From Bryum argenteum (taxonomy: Eukaryota > Streptophyta > Bryopsida > Bryales > Bryaceae): a stretch of 64,000 nucleotides of DNA. The notes under the pieces were generated by a model. The model did no database searches and was not told the DNA's origin. It saw only the letters and a program-made list of their open reading frames with translations. Shown piece by piece: positions 23,428-34,965 of this stretch (its first letter is position 1; each line of letters begins with the position of its first letter). Location of the stretch: NCBI GenBank assembly GCA_037043015.1, contig CM073326.1, forward strand, positions 11,168,345 through 11,232,344. The letters are read 5' to 3'. The translations under genes and the position numbers were made by a program.

Positions 23428-23820
23428 TTAGTGAAATTGCCTTTCAAAGCCTCCAAAGTTTTCATGCCCCATCGTTGACCTTTCACAAGGATAGCCTCCA
23501 AACATTACGAAAACAATCTTCACAATTTCATCCAACCTTTTAGTAGCCCCGATTAGGGCAACGCTCTTCTTCTTTTCGCATCTTGCACCTTCCGCCTTCT
23601 GCATTACTGCTTTATTGAAGCTTGCACTTTTCGTAGTAGGCTCAATTATGTCAACGTTCTTCTTTTCGCATCTTGCACCTTCCGCATTACTATATTTTGC
23701 TTTCTTGAAGCTTGCACTTTTCGTAGTAGCCTCAATTAGGTCAGCGTTCTTCTTCTTCGCACCTTGCACCTTCGGCATCACTGTTTCTTCTCTTCGCACC
23801 TTGCACCCTTTACTTTTCAC
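23428..23820 (-). CDS. Lys-rich repeat ORF of unknown standing
   Basis: A minus-strand frame of 130 codons with three diverged 26-27 residue repeats of the type AEGARCEKKNVDIIEPTTKS followed by ASFNKA. The repeats mirror a DNA tandem of about 80 bp, so the open frame may be incidental. No homologous family recognised. Immediately to the right (23810-23935) a 60-bp segment CTTTTCACACTAGCTTCAAC... is directly duplicated. Confidence 0.25.
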   Translation of the reverse strand: MKSKGCKVRREETVMPKVQGAKKKNADLIEATTKSASFKKAKYSNAEGARCEKKNVDIIEPTTKSASFNKAVMQKAEGARCEKKKSVALIGATKRLDEIVKIVFVMFGGYPCERSTMGHENFGGFERQFH

Positions 23821-23936
23821 ACTAGCTTCAACAAGTAGAGCTCTCCTTCTCTCTAAAGTCCTCTTTACGCCCTTTACTTTTCACACTAGCTTCAACAAGT
23901 AGAGCTCTCCTTCTCTAAAGTCCTCTTTACGCCAAC
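23810..23936. repeat. Direct duplication, about 60 bp
   Basis: The stretch from CTTTACTTTTCACACTAGC through AAGTCCTCTTTACGCC occurs twice in succession with a few base differences. Confidence 0.85.
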
Positions 23937-24022
23937 CCGGAAATATATTCAATTCAGGTACATTTTATTCTTTGTGCACCTTTTGCTCATGTTGCACGAA
24001 CAAATCTTCCTATGTATGGATC

Positions 24023-24446
24023 ATCAATTCCATTAAAATGGCATTATTCCGATAAAATGGCGCTTTTTGAGGTACTCAAAATGAAAAAAATGACGTTGGT
24101 TTTTGTCCAGTTTTGACATAATAGGGTAATTATATCTAAGCGCATTCCAAAAACAACAATATTTTTGAACGACTGTTCAGAAATATTGCCCTTTGACTAT
24201 GTCCAAAGGTCGAAAACCATAAAAATGTGTGATATTGTGGAAATTTTGGTGATATTACAGAATTCACTTATTATTACCGAGTACATGTGTGGTATTAATA
24301 AACATGCCATTTTGCACGCATAAATACTTCTGAACTACAGTTCAAAAATATGCTTGTAAAATGGCACGTTTTAGAATGCGAGCAAAATGGCTCATAGGGG
24401 ATTTGGCAAAATAGCACATGGAATATCCATTCTAACGGAATTGAGG
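24023..24446. mobile_element. TIR MITE, CCTCAATTCCGTTAAAATGG family, copy 1
   Basis: Left end TCAATTCCATTAAAATGGC and right end TCTAACGGAATTGAGG are inverted repeats. The interior matches the element at 40051-40486 throughout, in the same orientation (for example AATGACGTTGG versus AATTACGTTGG, and AAAAATGTGTGATATTGTGG in both). Length about 424 bp, no coding capacity. A target-site duplication is not evident. Confidence 0.85.
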
Positions 24447-24518
24447 TTATGAATTTTTGTTTGTAATTACGTTTCACACACATTTTCGATACTACTTTTA
24501 TTGTTTGTGTGATCTCAA

Positions 24519-24768
24519 GTGTGTTTTGTCTTTTGTTCTTTTTTGTGTCTCATCATCTTGTGTTTAGGGTTGGGTTCGACTTCCCCGTGTATGAGCAAAC
24601 GCAATATGGCACAAAAAGCCATACTTGTATGCGTTCCTCTCGGAAGCTTTATCGAGAAAGAATTTGCCATCCGATTTGAGAATTCGGCATTCACATGGGT
24701 GGGCAAAAGGCGTACAAACAAAAGGCGTACAACCGAATTAGTGACCGACTTCATTACTCATCTTCAGG
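24519..24768 (+). other. Short open frame ending at a possible splice donor
   Basis: A plus-strand frame reads MSKRNMAQKAILVCVPLGSF, then FAIRFENSAFTWVGKRRTNK and TTELVTDFITHLQ, and stops being protein-like at CAG followed by GTATGC. It could be an exon of an unknown gene or transposon. I do not recognise it. Confidence 0.2.
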
Positions 24769-24800
24769 TATGCTTTTCACCTCTTAGCTTTTCATGTTAG

Positions 24801-25340
24801 TTCATTCTCAAACCTTAATAAGTAGGTTGATTGTGCCTCTAATCTCTTGATAAGAGAATTGGTATTATTCAAAACAATTGCAATGTCACTTTTTGTCACA
24901 AACAAGATTGATTTAATTGTATAGCATGCCCCTCCACTTGTTGATGATTTAAGGAAAAACCGCATTCATCTCTAACTCTTTCACACTTGTTTCCTACATC
25001 CTAAAGTTTGATTATGATCTTTAATGATTGTTTTTCATTTCCTAAAGTTTTTTTCATACCCATGATGATCTTTGATAATGAGTGGGCTGCATGGGTTGCA
25101 AGAGTGACGCTCGTTGGATTGGCATGATTACCGAAAATAAGAGTATCCAGATGTTGAGGATGGTGAAAGATGATGGCAGCGACTTTGGCGATGTAGACTA
25201 CTATAACACGCTCGGAGACATGCTCTAGTATTTGGGGGACCGCTACATGGTGGCTATGATTGAACATGATGCTCTTAGAGTGGAGCTTTCGAACAACACT
25301 GATGACAAGGGCGGCGACAAGACAATGAATACTACTCCTC
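24801..25340. other. Intergenic, nothing recognised
   Basis: AT-rich then mixed composition, no supported gene. Confidence 0.35.
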
Positions 25341-25975
25341 CCGTTAGAGCACCTTTGCCAGAGAGGAGCACCTTTGGTAGAGAGGGAGAGAGGGCAAAGG
25401 GGGCGATTGGGGCAAAGAGGACGGCGAAGCGTGTGAAGGGGGCGGCCAACCTTGGGGAGACAAAGAGCATGAAAATAGCGGCAAAGAATGTGAAAAGAGT
25501 CGCCAAGCGCGGGAGGAGGGTAGCCTAGCGCAAACAGAGCACTTGGGGCGAAGGAGAAAGAGGGCCCCGGAGATAAAGAGGGCCCCGGAGATAAAGAGGG
25601 CGGCAAGCGTGTAAAGAAGCGCGCAAAGAGGGTATTGGAGGCCAAGAGGACAAAGAATGTGAAGTGGACGAGGAAGTGGGCGAAGAAGGCGAAGATGGTA
25701 GCGAAGAGGCGAAGAGGGTGGCAAAGAGGGCGAAGTAGGCGGTACGCGAAAAGGGTGGCGAAGAGGGCGGCAAAGAGGGCCGCAAATAGGGCAATAAATA
25801 GGACAAAGATGGCAGCAAAGAGGGCAAAGAGGGCCGTAAGAGGGCAAAGAGGGCGGCAAAGAGGGCAGCAAAGAGGGCGGCAAAGAGGGCAGCAAAGAGG
25901 GCGGCGAGAGGGCGACGAAGAGAGCGGCGAGAGGGCGGTGAAGAGGGCCGCGAAGAGGGCAATACAACAAATACC
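25341..25975. repeat. AAGAGGGCGGC low-complexity purine-rich satellite
   Basis: Many imperfect copies of GGCGGCAAAGAG and GGGCAGCAAAGAG, 9-18 bp units, strongly strand-biased (purines on plus). Because the units are often multiples of three, long frames stay open on both strands (Lys-Arg-Ala rich on plus, Leu-Pro-Ser rich on minus). I regard these as by-products. Confidence 0.85.
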
Positions 25976-26493
25976 TAATTACCACAACAACTCTTCATGT
26001 CTTTAAGGAAGTTGAAGAAGTCAATTTGATTCGGAAGCAAGTGATACAAAGTAAATGAATTCCCCTTGTTTCAATGGAGATATTTTTCAATGATAATCTT
26101 CAAGAGAATGAAAAAAATTGCATGGTAATCTCACGCATATAAAGAAAACGTCAATGGAATATATGAGATATATTTGCTTCTATGAACTAGAATAATTTCA
26201 AGGCATAATCTATTATTTTGAGACCTTTCACATAAAATGATCTTGACGCAGGCGGCGACCAGGCAAGGAATGTAACTGCTCCGCCTACAGCACCTTCGGC
26301 TGTTAGTTATGCTTCCTATGATGGTGCTTTTAGAGAGGCAAACAACAACAATGTGGTCCTCTTGACAAACAAAGTGACTACTAAGAGACCACTAACCATG
26401 TCCACCTTTCTGTATTCTTGGTAGTTTTCAAGAATGTTAATGTTTTCCATGTGTTGATGATACTCAACGTTTCTTTGCGACTTGTACCAGTTG

Positions 26494-27706
26494 CACCATT
26501 AGAAAAGAGGGGGGTTTGCAATGTTACAAAAGTTGCTTTTTCTCTAAACATTGCTTACTTGGGCAATTTATTGGAGCTTGCTTTAGCACCATTCTCAAGA
26601 AATTAACCCCTAAAAATCCAGGGGTTTCCTCGACCTCCAGAACCAAAAACTGCCATTTTTCACCTTCGTTGGGAGATGGGGAAATGGAGAAACTTTTTTT
26701 TCTGGTTTTAGACTTTGAACCGTAAGATCTTGTACCTAACTTGTATACAAAGGACTGGTCAAAATTTCAACCGTTGGATGTTTTTCATTTGTGAGATCAT
26801 AACAATCAAAGTTTGACCAACACTTTTTTTTTGCCACTGCGTGAGAGGCATTGTCTAAATGGTGCCAAGGGCAACTTGATGATTGTTATTCCAAATATTT
26901 TTCCCTCATTTTTTTTCATGTAGGTATTCAAGTTGGTTATGCTCATGCAAAATTTTAGAGACCAATTCCACTTTTTGACCTTAATGTAAAATATTTTATG
27001 AAAGAAGGTCTAAAAACAACCATATAGTAAAACAAGCACCACGTATGATATATTTAGTTTGAGAAAAATCTCGACGGTGAGAAGGTGCATTTATGATAAT
27101 GTGAATTTTGAAAAAAAAAATCTTGGAAAAAATCCAAAATCTCGAATTTTGGCAATTTTTGAAAGAAAAAATTGTAAAATTACTAGAAATTGTGAAGATT
27201 GTTTTTGAAAGTTTTGGAGGCTGCCCTTGTAAAATTGGTAAACTTTTTGACTTCGGACACATTGGAATTTGAATAGTAATTTGGTAATGAACATATTTCT
27301 AAAAAAATAAAAAAAAAAAAAAATAATTTTAAACTGCCCGATTTGGACTTGAAACCTAAAATTTCTAGATGAAGGTTATAAAATTAAAATTTGACTTTGA
27401 AAATTTTACCACATACACATTACTGCATGTGGAGCACCCAATAAAAATCTTAGGCAAAAATATCAGTTTAAATGCTTAAAATGAGCTGCCCGAAATCTCA
27501 GAAAACCGAATCGGCTTTCCTGGATTTTTAGGGGTTAAGTAATGTTTTCAACCTCAACTCTATTAAATTGTAGATCTTAGGTTAAAAACATTGCTTTTTG
27601 CTTGAAAATGGTGCTAAAGCAAGCCCCAATATATTGCCCAAGTAAGCAACGTTTACACAATAAGCAATGTTTGTAACATTACAAACCCTCCTCTTTTCTA
27701 GTAGTG
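26494..27706. mobile_element. CACTA-type MITE interrupted by a TTAA element
   Basis: Left end CACCATTAGAAAAGAGGGG and right end CCTCTTTTCTAGTAGTG match the termini of the intact element at 28809-29098, as do the inner AACATTGCTTACTTG and GCAATGTTTGTAACATTACA segments. The two halves are separated by 26607-27534. Lining the halves up with the intact sibling gives the empty site: AAGAAAATAAGCAATG in the sibling, AAGAAATTAA + insert + TTAAGTAATG here. Confidence 0.85.
26607..27534. mobile_element. TTAA-bounded piggyBac-like MITE, 928 bp, copy 1
   Basis: Ends CCCCTAAAAATCCAGG and CCTGGATTTTTAGGGG are perfect inverted repeats, flanked on both sides by TTAA (26603-26606 and 27535-27538). TTAA targets with CCC-starting termini are the signature of the piggyBac superfamily. 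The interior is AT-rich and has no transposase; open frames are short and differ between copies. A near-identical copy in the opposite orientation is at 38768-39691. Confidence 0.8.
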
Positions 27707-27719
27707 CTGGGAGTGCAGC

Positions 27720-28690
27720 TTCGTATGACTGTAGCAAATCTGTCGTGCTTCTTTAGCGTTTCTAGAGCGGAACTTGCGAAGGAGCTTAGTATGTGAAGTA
27801 GTCTTTTCAAAACAAGGATCACACAGCTTGGGTCGAATGCTGCCCCTCGAGGAAGGTAACTTCCGTAAACAATCACTCACATTCACACTGCATACATGCA
27901 AGTTACACTTCGTTCATGCATCATCTGGTTCATCTGATCTCAACCATGGAGATGTAGGGTGTGCTCATGTTTCTTGTGATTTTGTCATGTGCATTTACTC
28001 ATTTATATGTGGACTTTGGAGAATGCAATCCAAAGGCTGGAGTTCGCAATAGCTATAGGAGGCTTCGAAGAAGGAGTAGCTGACTTAAAAAGTGCACTCA
28101 AGTCGCTGCAGTTGAAGAAAGAAAAAGCGTAGTTTGATTGAAGTGATCAACCGTATGGGGTAAGTATTACGATAAAATCTGTTGTGTACACGAACAAGGA
28201 AATATCTTCGGAGAGAAATTTGGAGACGAGAGTAGCGTTTTACAAGACGATCTGTTCCACTAACTCATGTGACAGCATGGCTCTACGGGCTCCATCACGT
28301 ACTCCCATATTGAGTTTCGACATATACAATGTGATTTGTAGAATGCGCCGAATCCCAAACTGGTGCCTTTGCAAGTGCGCGAGTTTCTTGGCGAGTGTGT
28401 ACAGTGGAACTTCGATGAGACTGAAGCGATTCCAAGCAACCGGAAAGAGATGGAGGTCGTTAGTGTGGAGCCAGCCGTTGCGGACTGCACGCACTTGGTT
28501 GGCAGTCACTCACGAGGCAGGAGAGAAAATTGCGTCATTGGAGGCCAAGAGTGGCCGAGGTAGGAAGGAACCAAGAAGCTGAGCACTCGCAAAGCACAAA
28601 CCAGTTTTTGACTCTGCTGGTCCATCCGGCAAGCGTGTCAGAGGAGGCTATGCAGCTCTGAAGGGAAAAACATCATATTCTGAACCTCTC
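27720..28690. other. Possible gene remnant, unrecognised
   Basis: Less AT-rich than its surroundings, with overlapping open frames at 28184-28582 (plus, three phases) and 27679-27876 (minus). One plus frame (28363-28563) starts MPLQVREFLGECVQWNFDET. No family recognised and no consistent splice model found; it may be an eroded gene or transposon. Confidence 0.2.
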
Positions 28691-28808
28691 TGACTCTCAC
28701 AACTCTTGAGATTACGAGGCCTTCATGGAAACCTTCATCTCTTCATTTTAAGGGATGTATTGAGTTTTTTTTTTCCCTTTTTCAATACGACCTTTCAAAC
28801 TGTGTTAC

Positions 28809-29098
28809 CACTACTAGAAAAGAGGAGGTTTTGCAATGTTACCAACATTGCTTTTTGTGTAAACATTGCTTACTTGTGCAATGTCTTGAAACTTGCTTCA
28901 GCTCCATTTCCAAGAAAATAAGCAATGTTTTCAACCTCAAATCTACAAATTAATAGATTTGATGTTGAAGACATTGCTTATATTCTTGAGAACGGTGCTC
29001 AAGCAAGCTTCAAGACATTGCACAAGTAAGCAATGTTTACACATAAAGCAATGTTAGTAACATACAAACATTGCAAAACCCCCTCTTTTCTAATAGTG
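28809..29098. mobile_element. Intact CACTA-type MITE with TAC target duplication
   Basis: A 290-bp foldback. Left end CACTACTAGAAAAGAGGAGG, right end CCCCCTCTTTTCTAATAGTG, and much of the interior is palindromic (GCAATGTTACCAACATTGC versus GCAATGTTAGTAACATACAA). The 3-bp duplication TAC at 28806-28808 and 29099-29101 fits CACTA (CMC) elements. Confidence 0.9.
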
Positions 29099-29253
29099 TA
29101 CCGTGGAAAAAAAATAATTTAGACTGATCTCTATTGATCTACGTTGTTAAATAGAGGTTATTTGGTTACTGATCTCTATTGATCTACGTTGTTAAATGGA
29201 TGCCTTGGATTTCTTTTATGTTTTTGTGTGAGTAGGATAAATGCAGAAGCCTC

Positions 29254-29874
29254 CACCTTGGTAAGCTTAGGGTATCACTTTTTGGACATACTAATTAGGT
29301 TCTTTTTATTGAAAGCCTCCAAAGTTTGTCTAATTTGTCCATTTTAATCAAGTAAAAAGACCCTAAAATGGAAAATAAAATATCATGCACCTCAATGAAA
29401 TCAAAGTATATATGCCTATAGAGTTTCTCTTAGATTTTTTATTTTTTTAGATCCAATCATAGATGAAGGGAAAAATGTTGAATTTTGGGATTTGCAGGCA
29501 TTATAGTGCACAATGAATTAATTTTATTTTAATTAAATAAATTATTATGTATTCTATACAAGAAGATGTAGGTCATATTCAAAAATTATATTAAAATAAA
29601 AATGGTTGATATTCTATTTGCTTGATTCTATGGATTTTAGGTTAGTGAGACATAACTTAATTTTTCAACTAAAAAATCAAATAAAATTACTTCACAATAT
29701 TTTTTTTAATTTCTAATTTTTTTTCTTCGTACATTATAAGTATAAACAACTAAAACCACATTTAATGAAGTCTTACTCTGTTACAGTTAAAAAATGGATA
29801 TGTTTGACACACCAATATAGAGTGCAATTGTTCATGAGACAACCTTTTTGGGTACCCCAACCATACCATCACCC
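29254..29874. mobile_element. MITE, GGTAAGCTTRGGGTATC family, copy 1
   Basis: Left end GGTAAGCTTAGGGTATCAC and right end GGTACCCCAACCATACC are imperfect inverted repeats. The 620-bp interior is about 90 percent the same as 45008-45630 (for example TTTTAATCAAGTAAAAAGACC and TTGCAGGCATTATAGTGCAC in both). No coding capacity. No clear target-site duplication at this copy. Confidence 0.85.
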
Positions 29875-31830
29875 AATTGCATAATTAACGTACAAGGGAG
29901 TATGAACGTGACTTATGTGTTCAAACATCATATCTTAAGTATTTAGAATTGTAGCTAATATAATGGTATTTGAGTTCATACTTTAATCAATATGAATGTT
30001 CATCATGGAATATTTCATGGTCACAATTACAGTATCTAGGATTAAAGTTATGGTATTCGACTGCATACTTTGATTGATATGAATGCTTATCATAGAATTA
30101 TTTGTGGTAATTGATTCAATAAACTGTAAAAAGATGTTTACCCTTTAGTAATGATTAGTAATACTCAAGACATGATAATAACTTCTTACGGAACTTTAGG
30201 AACAAAATTTGGGCTTGGAAACATGCTCAAAGTCAAAGTGGTAGGATACACTTCAAATAAGAACCTTTCAATAAGCACACTAGAATATTGGTAGAATATG
30301 AAAATTTCATATTACCGATGACATTTTATTCTCTAATTGTATTCGTCTTCCTTCATAACTTCATAATTCCTTCTTCACTTCATATCTTGCTAATAACTTA
30401 TAATATCTTCATGAATGTTTACATAAATTCCCTCTTTTCTCCTTCATTCTTCTGAATACCTTCATGTGTGCTTCTTGAATTCCAACTTTGATTGAAATAA
30501 GCTGTAATCTTGTTGAACTTTCTCAAAGTGAACGTACTAATTGATACACTTATCCAACTATTTTCTTAATAAAAGTAGATTTGATAATTATTTGAGAATC
30601 ATATGTTTAAGAGTTGTTAGGTGTGACAATACCTTTTGTCGGAAGGAAGAGAAATGCACCTTTCTAGAATAAAGGAATATGTTAAATAATCGTCCCTAGA
30701 AATTTCAGCCATAGTTGTCTGATTCAATATAAAGTCATGATTCAACTCTTGTGCAATTTAATAATTTGTTTAACCCAAGATTTACAAGTTGAGTTTTATT
30801 TTGTATTCTAATTGAATAGATATTCTAATTGAATAGAAAGTGTGAAATCTTGTTAGGTTGTGAGTGACAAGGCCGTTTAAAAGCATTGAGCTCAGAGTAA
30901 GTCATGGATCGTTATTTTTCAAAGGTGTTGACATCATACATACAAAGTTCTACGCGAACTTTGTCATCGTGAAATAACTCCGACATTTCTCGTTGAAGGT
31001 TTTTTTCAAATTCTACTTTCTTGGAAGTAAGTATCTTGTATGTTAGAAAGATCTGGTTAAAGCACACTTTCTCAAATCAATGCATAAAATTCAGGGAAAA
31101 TTGCGAAAGTCGCCTTCAAACATTTCCTATTTGCTAAAATAGCCTTCACTTTTTCAAAAATTGCAAAAATGACCCTTTCTCACACCAAAACTTGCACTTG
31201 TATACCAGCCTATGCAATAGAGTACTCTCTAACATCAGAATTTCTCTTTAACATCACTCTTTTCTACATCATATTATTCATGTTCCATTATTATTAATAC
31301 AACCTTCAAATTTTATGATAATATTATGTGGTTTCTACTTTCTAGACGACAACATTTATGACAAATTCTGCTAGGATCTATTTCGGAAATTATATAGTGG
31401 TACCTGGATAAAATCAACCTTGTTACTTAAGATCAACTTTTAGTTAAGAACGCTGTTTATCTGTCCCTTTATTATGCAAAGAGACATTGTTTCGTTATGG
31501 TCAACGCTTGGATAAGATCAACATTTTTGTCTGTCCTAAAACATTTATCTAATCCAAGCACCACTGTACAAGTACGGGTATTCATTTTCCACAAGTCGAC
31601 CATAAAATTACAAAGACCACAAGTAGCAAGAAAACTTTTAGATAGATAAATTTTTTCCATACTCAAACCGGTCTCAGATGTCCCACTGAATTTCAGCAAA
31701 TGCACTGTACATCACGGGTAAACTGATTCTACAATAGACAAAATGAAAATGTACATGAACTTCTTCGGCACTTAAGAAATGAACATAAAAGAATGCAACG
31801 TCTCCAAATTTAAGTTTCTGCCCTGATGCG
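29875..31830. other. AT-rich intergenic DNA
   Basis: About 2 kb with no supported gene, RNA or structured repeat; one antisense frame at 31472-31705 has no recognisable product. Confidence 0.5.
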
Positions 31831-31831
31831 A

Positions 31832-31992
31832 GCATTCGATTGTTAATGAAAAACGAGAAGACTCCTCGATCATGTCCAGTGATACGAACAATCGATTGTC
31901 GATGAAAAACGAGAAGACTCCTGGATCATGTCCAGTGATGCGAACAATTGATTGTCGGTGAAAGACGAGAAGACTCCTGGATCATGTCCGTC
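31832..31992. repeat. Tandem repeat, 56-57 bp, about 2.8 copies
   Basis: Units GATCATGTCCAGTGAT(A/G)CGA, then ACAAT(C/T)GATTGTCG and GAGAAGACTCC(T/C), follow one another. The GATCATGTCC word starts near 31868, 31924 and 31980. The third copy runs into the 3' end of the small gene on the minus strand and overlaps its last codons. Confidence 0.9.
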
Positions 31993-32335
31993 TGACCTCC
32001 AGGCTGATGAGGTACTCGTAATTCGTAGAAATTCTCCACACCCCGCGGTGGAGGCCGCTTTCGTTGTTGCCCAATGTACGCCTAATTAAGGCGGTGGTTA
32101 TGGGCTGGGGAAATTGGTCGTCCAAGAACGGCAGCCAGCGGACAGTGAGTTTGTCTAGAAAGTAGATGCGCGATGTCCTAAGCTCCAGCAAGTAGTGCCG
32201 ATCTTCGAAACGCACTATCTTCTGCACGATGCACTTTCCTACATGTCCATACTGTCCATGCTGTAGCTCGAGCCATTCCACGAGAGCGTACCGCATCACC
32301 CGGCGGACATGGTTGTCATTCTCCGGTCCCGCCAT
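31982..32335 (-). CDS. Small uncharacterised protein, cystatin-like candidate, 117 aa (paralogue A)
   Basis: The ATG at 32333-32335 follows a splice acceptor (ATTGTGCAG) by about 20 bp, so an intron probably splits the 5' UTR. The protein (MAGPENDNHVRRVMRYALVE...) has a helix with V-x-R-x-M-x6-W-L, then strands RHYLLELRTSRIYFL, LTVRWLPF, TTALIRRT, GVWRISTNYEYLISLEVRR. The same order and spacing occur in the gene at 43802-44257 (FDYLVRLQISR at the end), so the two are homologous. The helix followed by antiparallel strands and a Y-x-L-x-L-E pattern recalls cystatins, but no QxVxG loop is seen, so protease inhibition cannot be claimed. Base composition is gene-like against AT-rich surroundings. 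Confidence 0.6.
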   Translation of the reverse strand: MAGPENDNHVRRVMRYALVEWLELQHGQYGHVGKCIVQKIVRFEDRHYLLELRTSRIYFLDKLTVRWLPFLDDQFPQPITTALIRRTLGNNESGLHRGVWRISTNYEYLISLEVRRT

Positions 32336-32960
32336 GGTCACCTATCAGTTCAGTCTGCACAATGCAAGACGGCGATCATAACTAACAATCAATCAAAACT
32401 AATTAACGATCCTCATTCGAAACGCTGTTAAGCTTCACCACAGTGTAAATTCTCTCACCAGAAACTGAAGCAGCTGTCTGGTTCCCTGTCCGGCGCGCAC
32501 AACTAAAAGTCTCCTCGTGTATCCGCGTAATGTCGACCGCAGATATGGGTTTGAAAAGCTAACAAACAAGGTGGGAGCGATCAAAACATAGCAACTGGCC
32601 GGAAACTGAGAGCAGATCGATTGACAAAGCTCTCTATTCACCTCCATACGCAAGAACTCAGGAGCTACGAGACGACAGAAACCGTTGTAAGCTAGAGTAA
32701 TCACATAATCAGATCGAAAGAAGTCTTACTGAGAACTGAACCGAATCTGTTCCAGGTCGAGCCTGCTGCGTCGAATCCTCTTAAAAACTCATGAATAATC
32801 GGGCACCGCCTCGTGCACCGCCTCGTGATTCCCGGCTCGTGAGTTGTGAATGCCTGATCTCAAAACTAGCAGCAGAAAGTGAGGGCGAAATCGAATAAAT
32901 AGCTAGAGTGGAAACTCGATCAATTGAACTTACGAGCTAATTCTTCACCCGCTATCACAA
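32336..32960 (-). promoter_or_regulatory. Leader and upstream region of paralogue A
   Basis: Contains the probable 5' UTR intron acceptor (GTGCAG near 32355) and less AT-rich DNA up to about 32950. An 89-codon frame at 32435-32704 on the same strand has no recognisable product. First exon and donor not placed. Confidence 0.3.
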
Positions 32961-33100
32961 ATACTGACAAATTTCATTCTGCCTCGAGACTCATGACAAC
33001 GGCGAGTAACTTCACCTCGGAAACTACAATGGCAGTCAAATAGAATGAAAGTGAGATGAGAGGAACATTTATCAGAAACTGCAGCCGTTTAGTATTTAAT

Positions 33101-33311
33101 TTTTTAAGTTGCCCTTTTCTCGACTTGAAACCTAAAATTTCTAGATGAAGGTTTTAAAATTGGAATTTGACTTTGCAAATTTTACCACATACACTTTGCA
33201 GTATTAGGAGCCCCTAGTAAAAATCTTAAGCAAAAATATTACTCTTAACTACTTCATCTAGGTTGCCCGAAAGTGCAAAAACCCGTTTTGGGCTTCAAGG
33301 AAAGTTAGGGG
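33101..33311. mobile_element. Truncated TTAA-type MITE
   Basis: The stretch TCGACTTGAAACCTAAAATT and the following 200 bp match the inner half of the 928-bp MITE (GATGAAGGTT(A/T)TAAAATT, TTTACCACATACAC). The right end GGAAAGTTAGGGG is followed by TTAA at 33312-33315. The left terminus is missing. Confidence 0.7.
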
Positions 33312-33315
33312 TTAA

Positions 33316-34740
33316 ATGAACTCACCGAATAGTTTTTACGCACAAGCCGATTGGACGAATTGAGATGGCCATTGTGTATAATGTGAAGTGACTAATCGAT
33401 TCACTAATGTATGGTGATAATCACTAATACAAGATTTAAGAATGATTCGATCATCGAAGTAAGTGGAGCCGTCGGATAGCGATTGAGTGCGTTGCGGGAT
33501 ACAGCCGTATTGCGCCACGATTTCTGACAAGGCCCAAAGTGCGAAACTTAATTAAAGAATATTCGCCGCCTATATTAAATTTGGAAATAAAATAAAGGAG
33601 GGTCTTGATGGCAAGTTCATGAGAGGAACTGGATCCAATGCAACTTATGTGCCACATAATCAGAGAATGAGTTTCATCCTCTTATAGAATGCATATAAAT
33701 TGTTTGCAAGGTTAGACCTATGTTTCACTAACATTTAATTTGGATGAATGATGGATGAAAATTTTCTAATGACCACTTACCATCATAAATAATTGGTAGC
33801 AAGAAGTAGTGGAGTACATGGAATACAAACATTTGTTCTACATGGAATACAAACATTTGCTCTAGACACATATTAATATCATTTGAAGTGTAAGGGCACT
33901 TGCGTTGATTTGATTATAATAATACATGTCATTTTGAATATTCTTCAATTTACACTTGTAATATCTTATTGAACCTTGAGTAATGTATAGTAATTTGATT
34001 AATTCATGATATAATGCATATTTGGAGGTTTGAGAGGAATGTGGATGTCATTGACTCATTGTATTAACTTATTGTCCACATACACAATTTTATATCCAAT
34101 TATTGAATATGTTATAAATTCAACTTTTGACTAATGTTTAAATTTAGCAATCTAATATTAAGTAGCAAAGACTATATATTATATATAGTATTTAAGTGTA
34201 GATATGTTTTATTTGAAAGCCTCCCATGGTTACAGTCTTGTATTAATTAGTTTCTTAGTGAATCTCTAGAACTGATTATCTTTGAAACTTAGGTATATAT
34301 GTATATTTACTCAATCTTCATGCATTATTTCAATACTTATTGTCGGAGATGTAGGAATCATATATTTGTTCTAACAAATTTATTACCCTAGGAATTTCTA
34401 CCCATGTGACATGTGAATCGTAGAAACTTATACTCCATCCAAGTCTTACCGTTCAACTACACGAGTAAAATTAAAATTCATTAATAGCACATACTTGATC
34501 TTGGTTAGTAACTGATTAAATTGAGAAGTAAAATGTTTTAATAAACGAGTGATTACATGAAAAGAGTAAGTTTCCCTAGAGTAAAATAGGTGCAAGATTT
34601 GGTTGATTTAAACATATTGAGAAATTGAGTTACACTTAAGTGTGGAAAATCATGAATAAATCATGATAATCATAGCTTATTTGATATTATAGGATTTGAT
34701 GTCTTTATTTAATTTGATTTACCCTAGAGTTTAGACAAAT
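33316..34740. other. AT-rich intergenic DNA
   Basis: No gene or structured repeat apart from a 22-bp direct repeat (CATGGAATACAAACATTTG) near 33818-33860. Confidence 0.45.
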
Positions 34741-34744
34741 TTTA

Positions 34745-34965
34745 GAAGAGAGTTAACTGGTGATTGCCGGTGACAGCAATATCGCTTTAACTGACCACCG
34801 GTGTTCATCCTCTGAGCGGGGATGACAGGCTACAACCAGTTATCATCTCGCACCTCGCGTTGGCGGGGTGGACAAAAGATTAAACCGGTGATGGTCAGTT
34901 ACCGGACGTGTGTTCTTTGTACATAACCGGTGATCACCGGTGGCGAGGGGGGGGTGACGGGTGAC
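34745..34965. repeat. GGTGATCACC-type palindromic repeats, left cluster
   Basis: Words such as AACTGGTGATTGCCGGTGAC, ACCACCGGTG, AACCGGTGATGG and ATAACCGGTGATCACCGGTG recur, several of them palindromic. The same words cluster again at 38555-38725 in opposite arrangement, so the two clusters may be ends of one 4-kb element. Confidence 0.6.

Noticed and set aside
25344..25985. Lys-Arg-Ala or Leu-Pro-Ser rich proteins
   Set aside because: Frames are open only because of a short repeated unit and occur on both strands.
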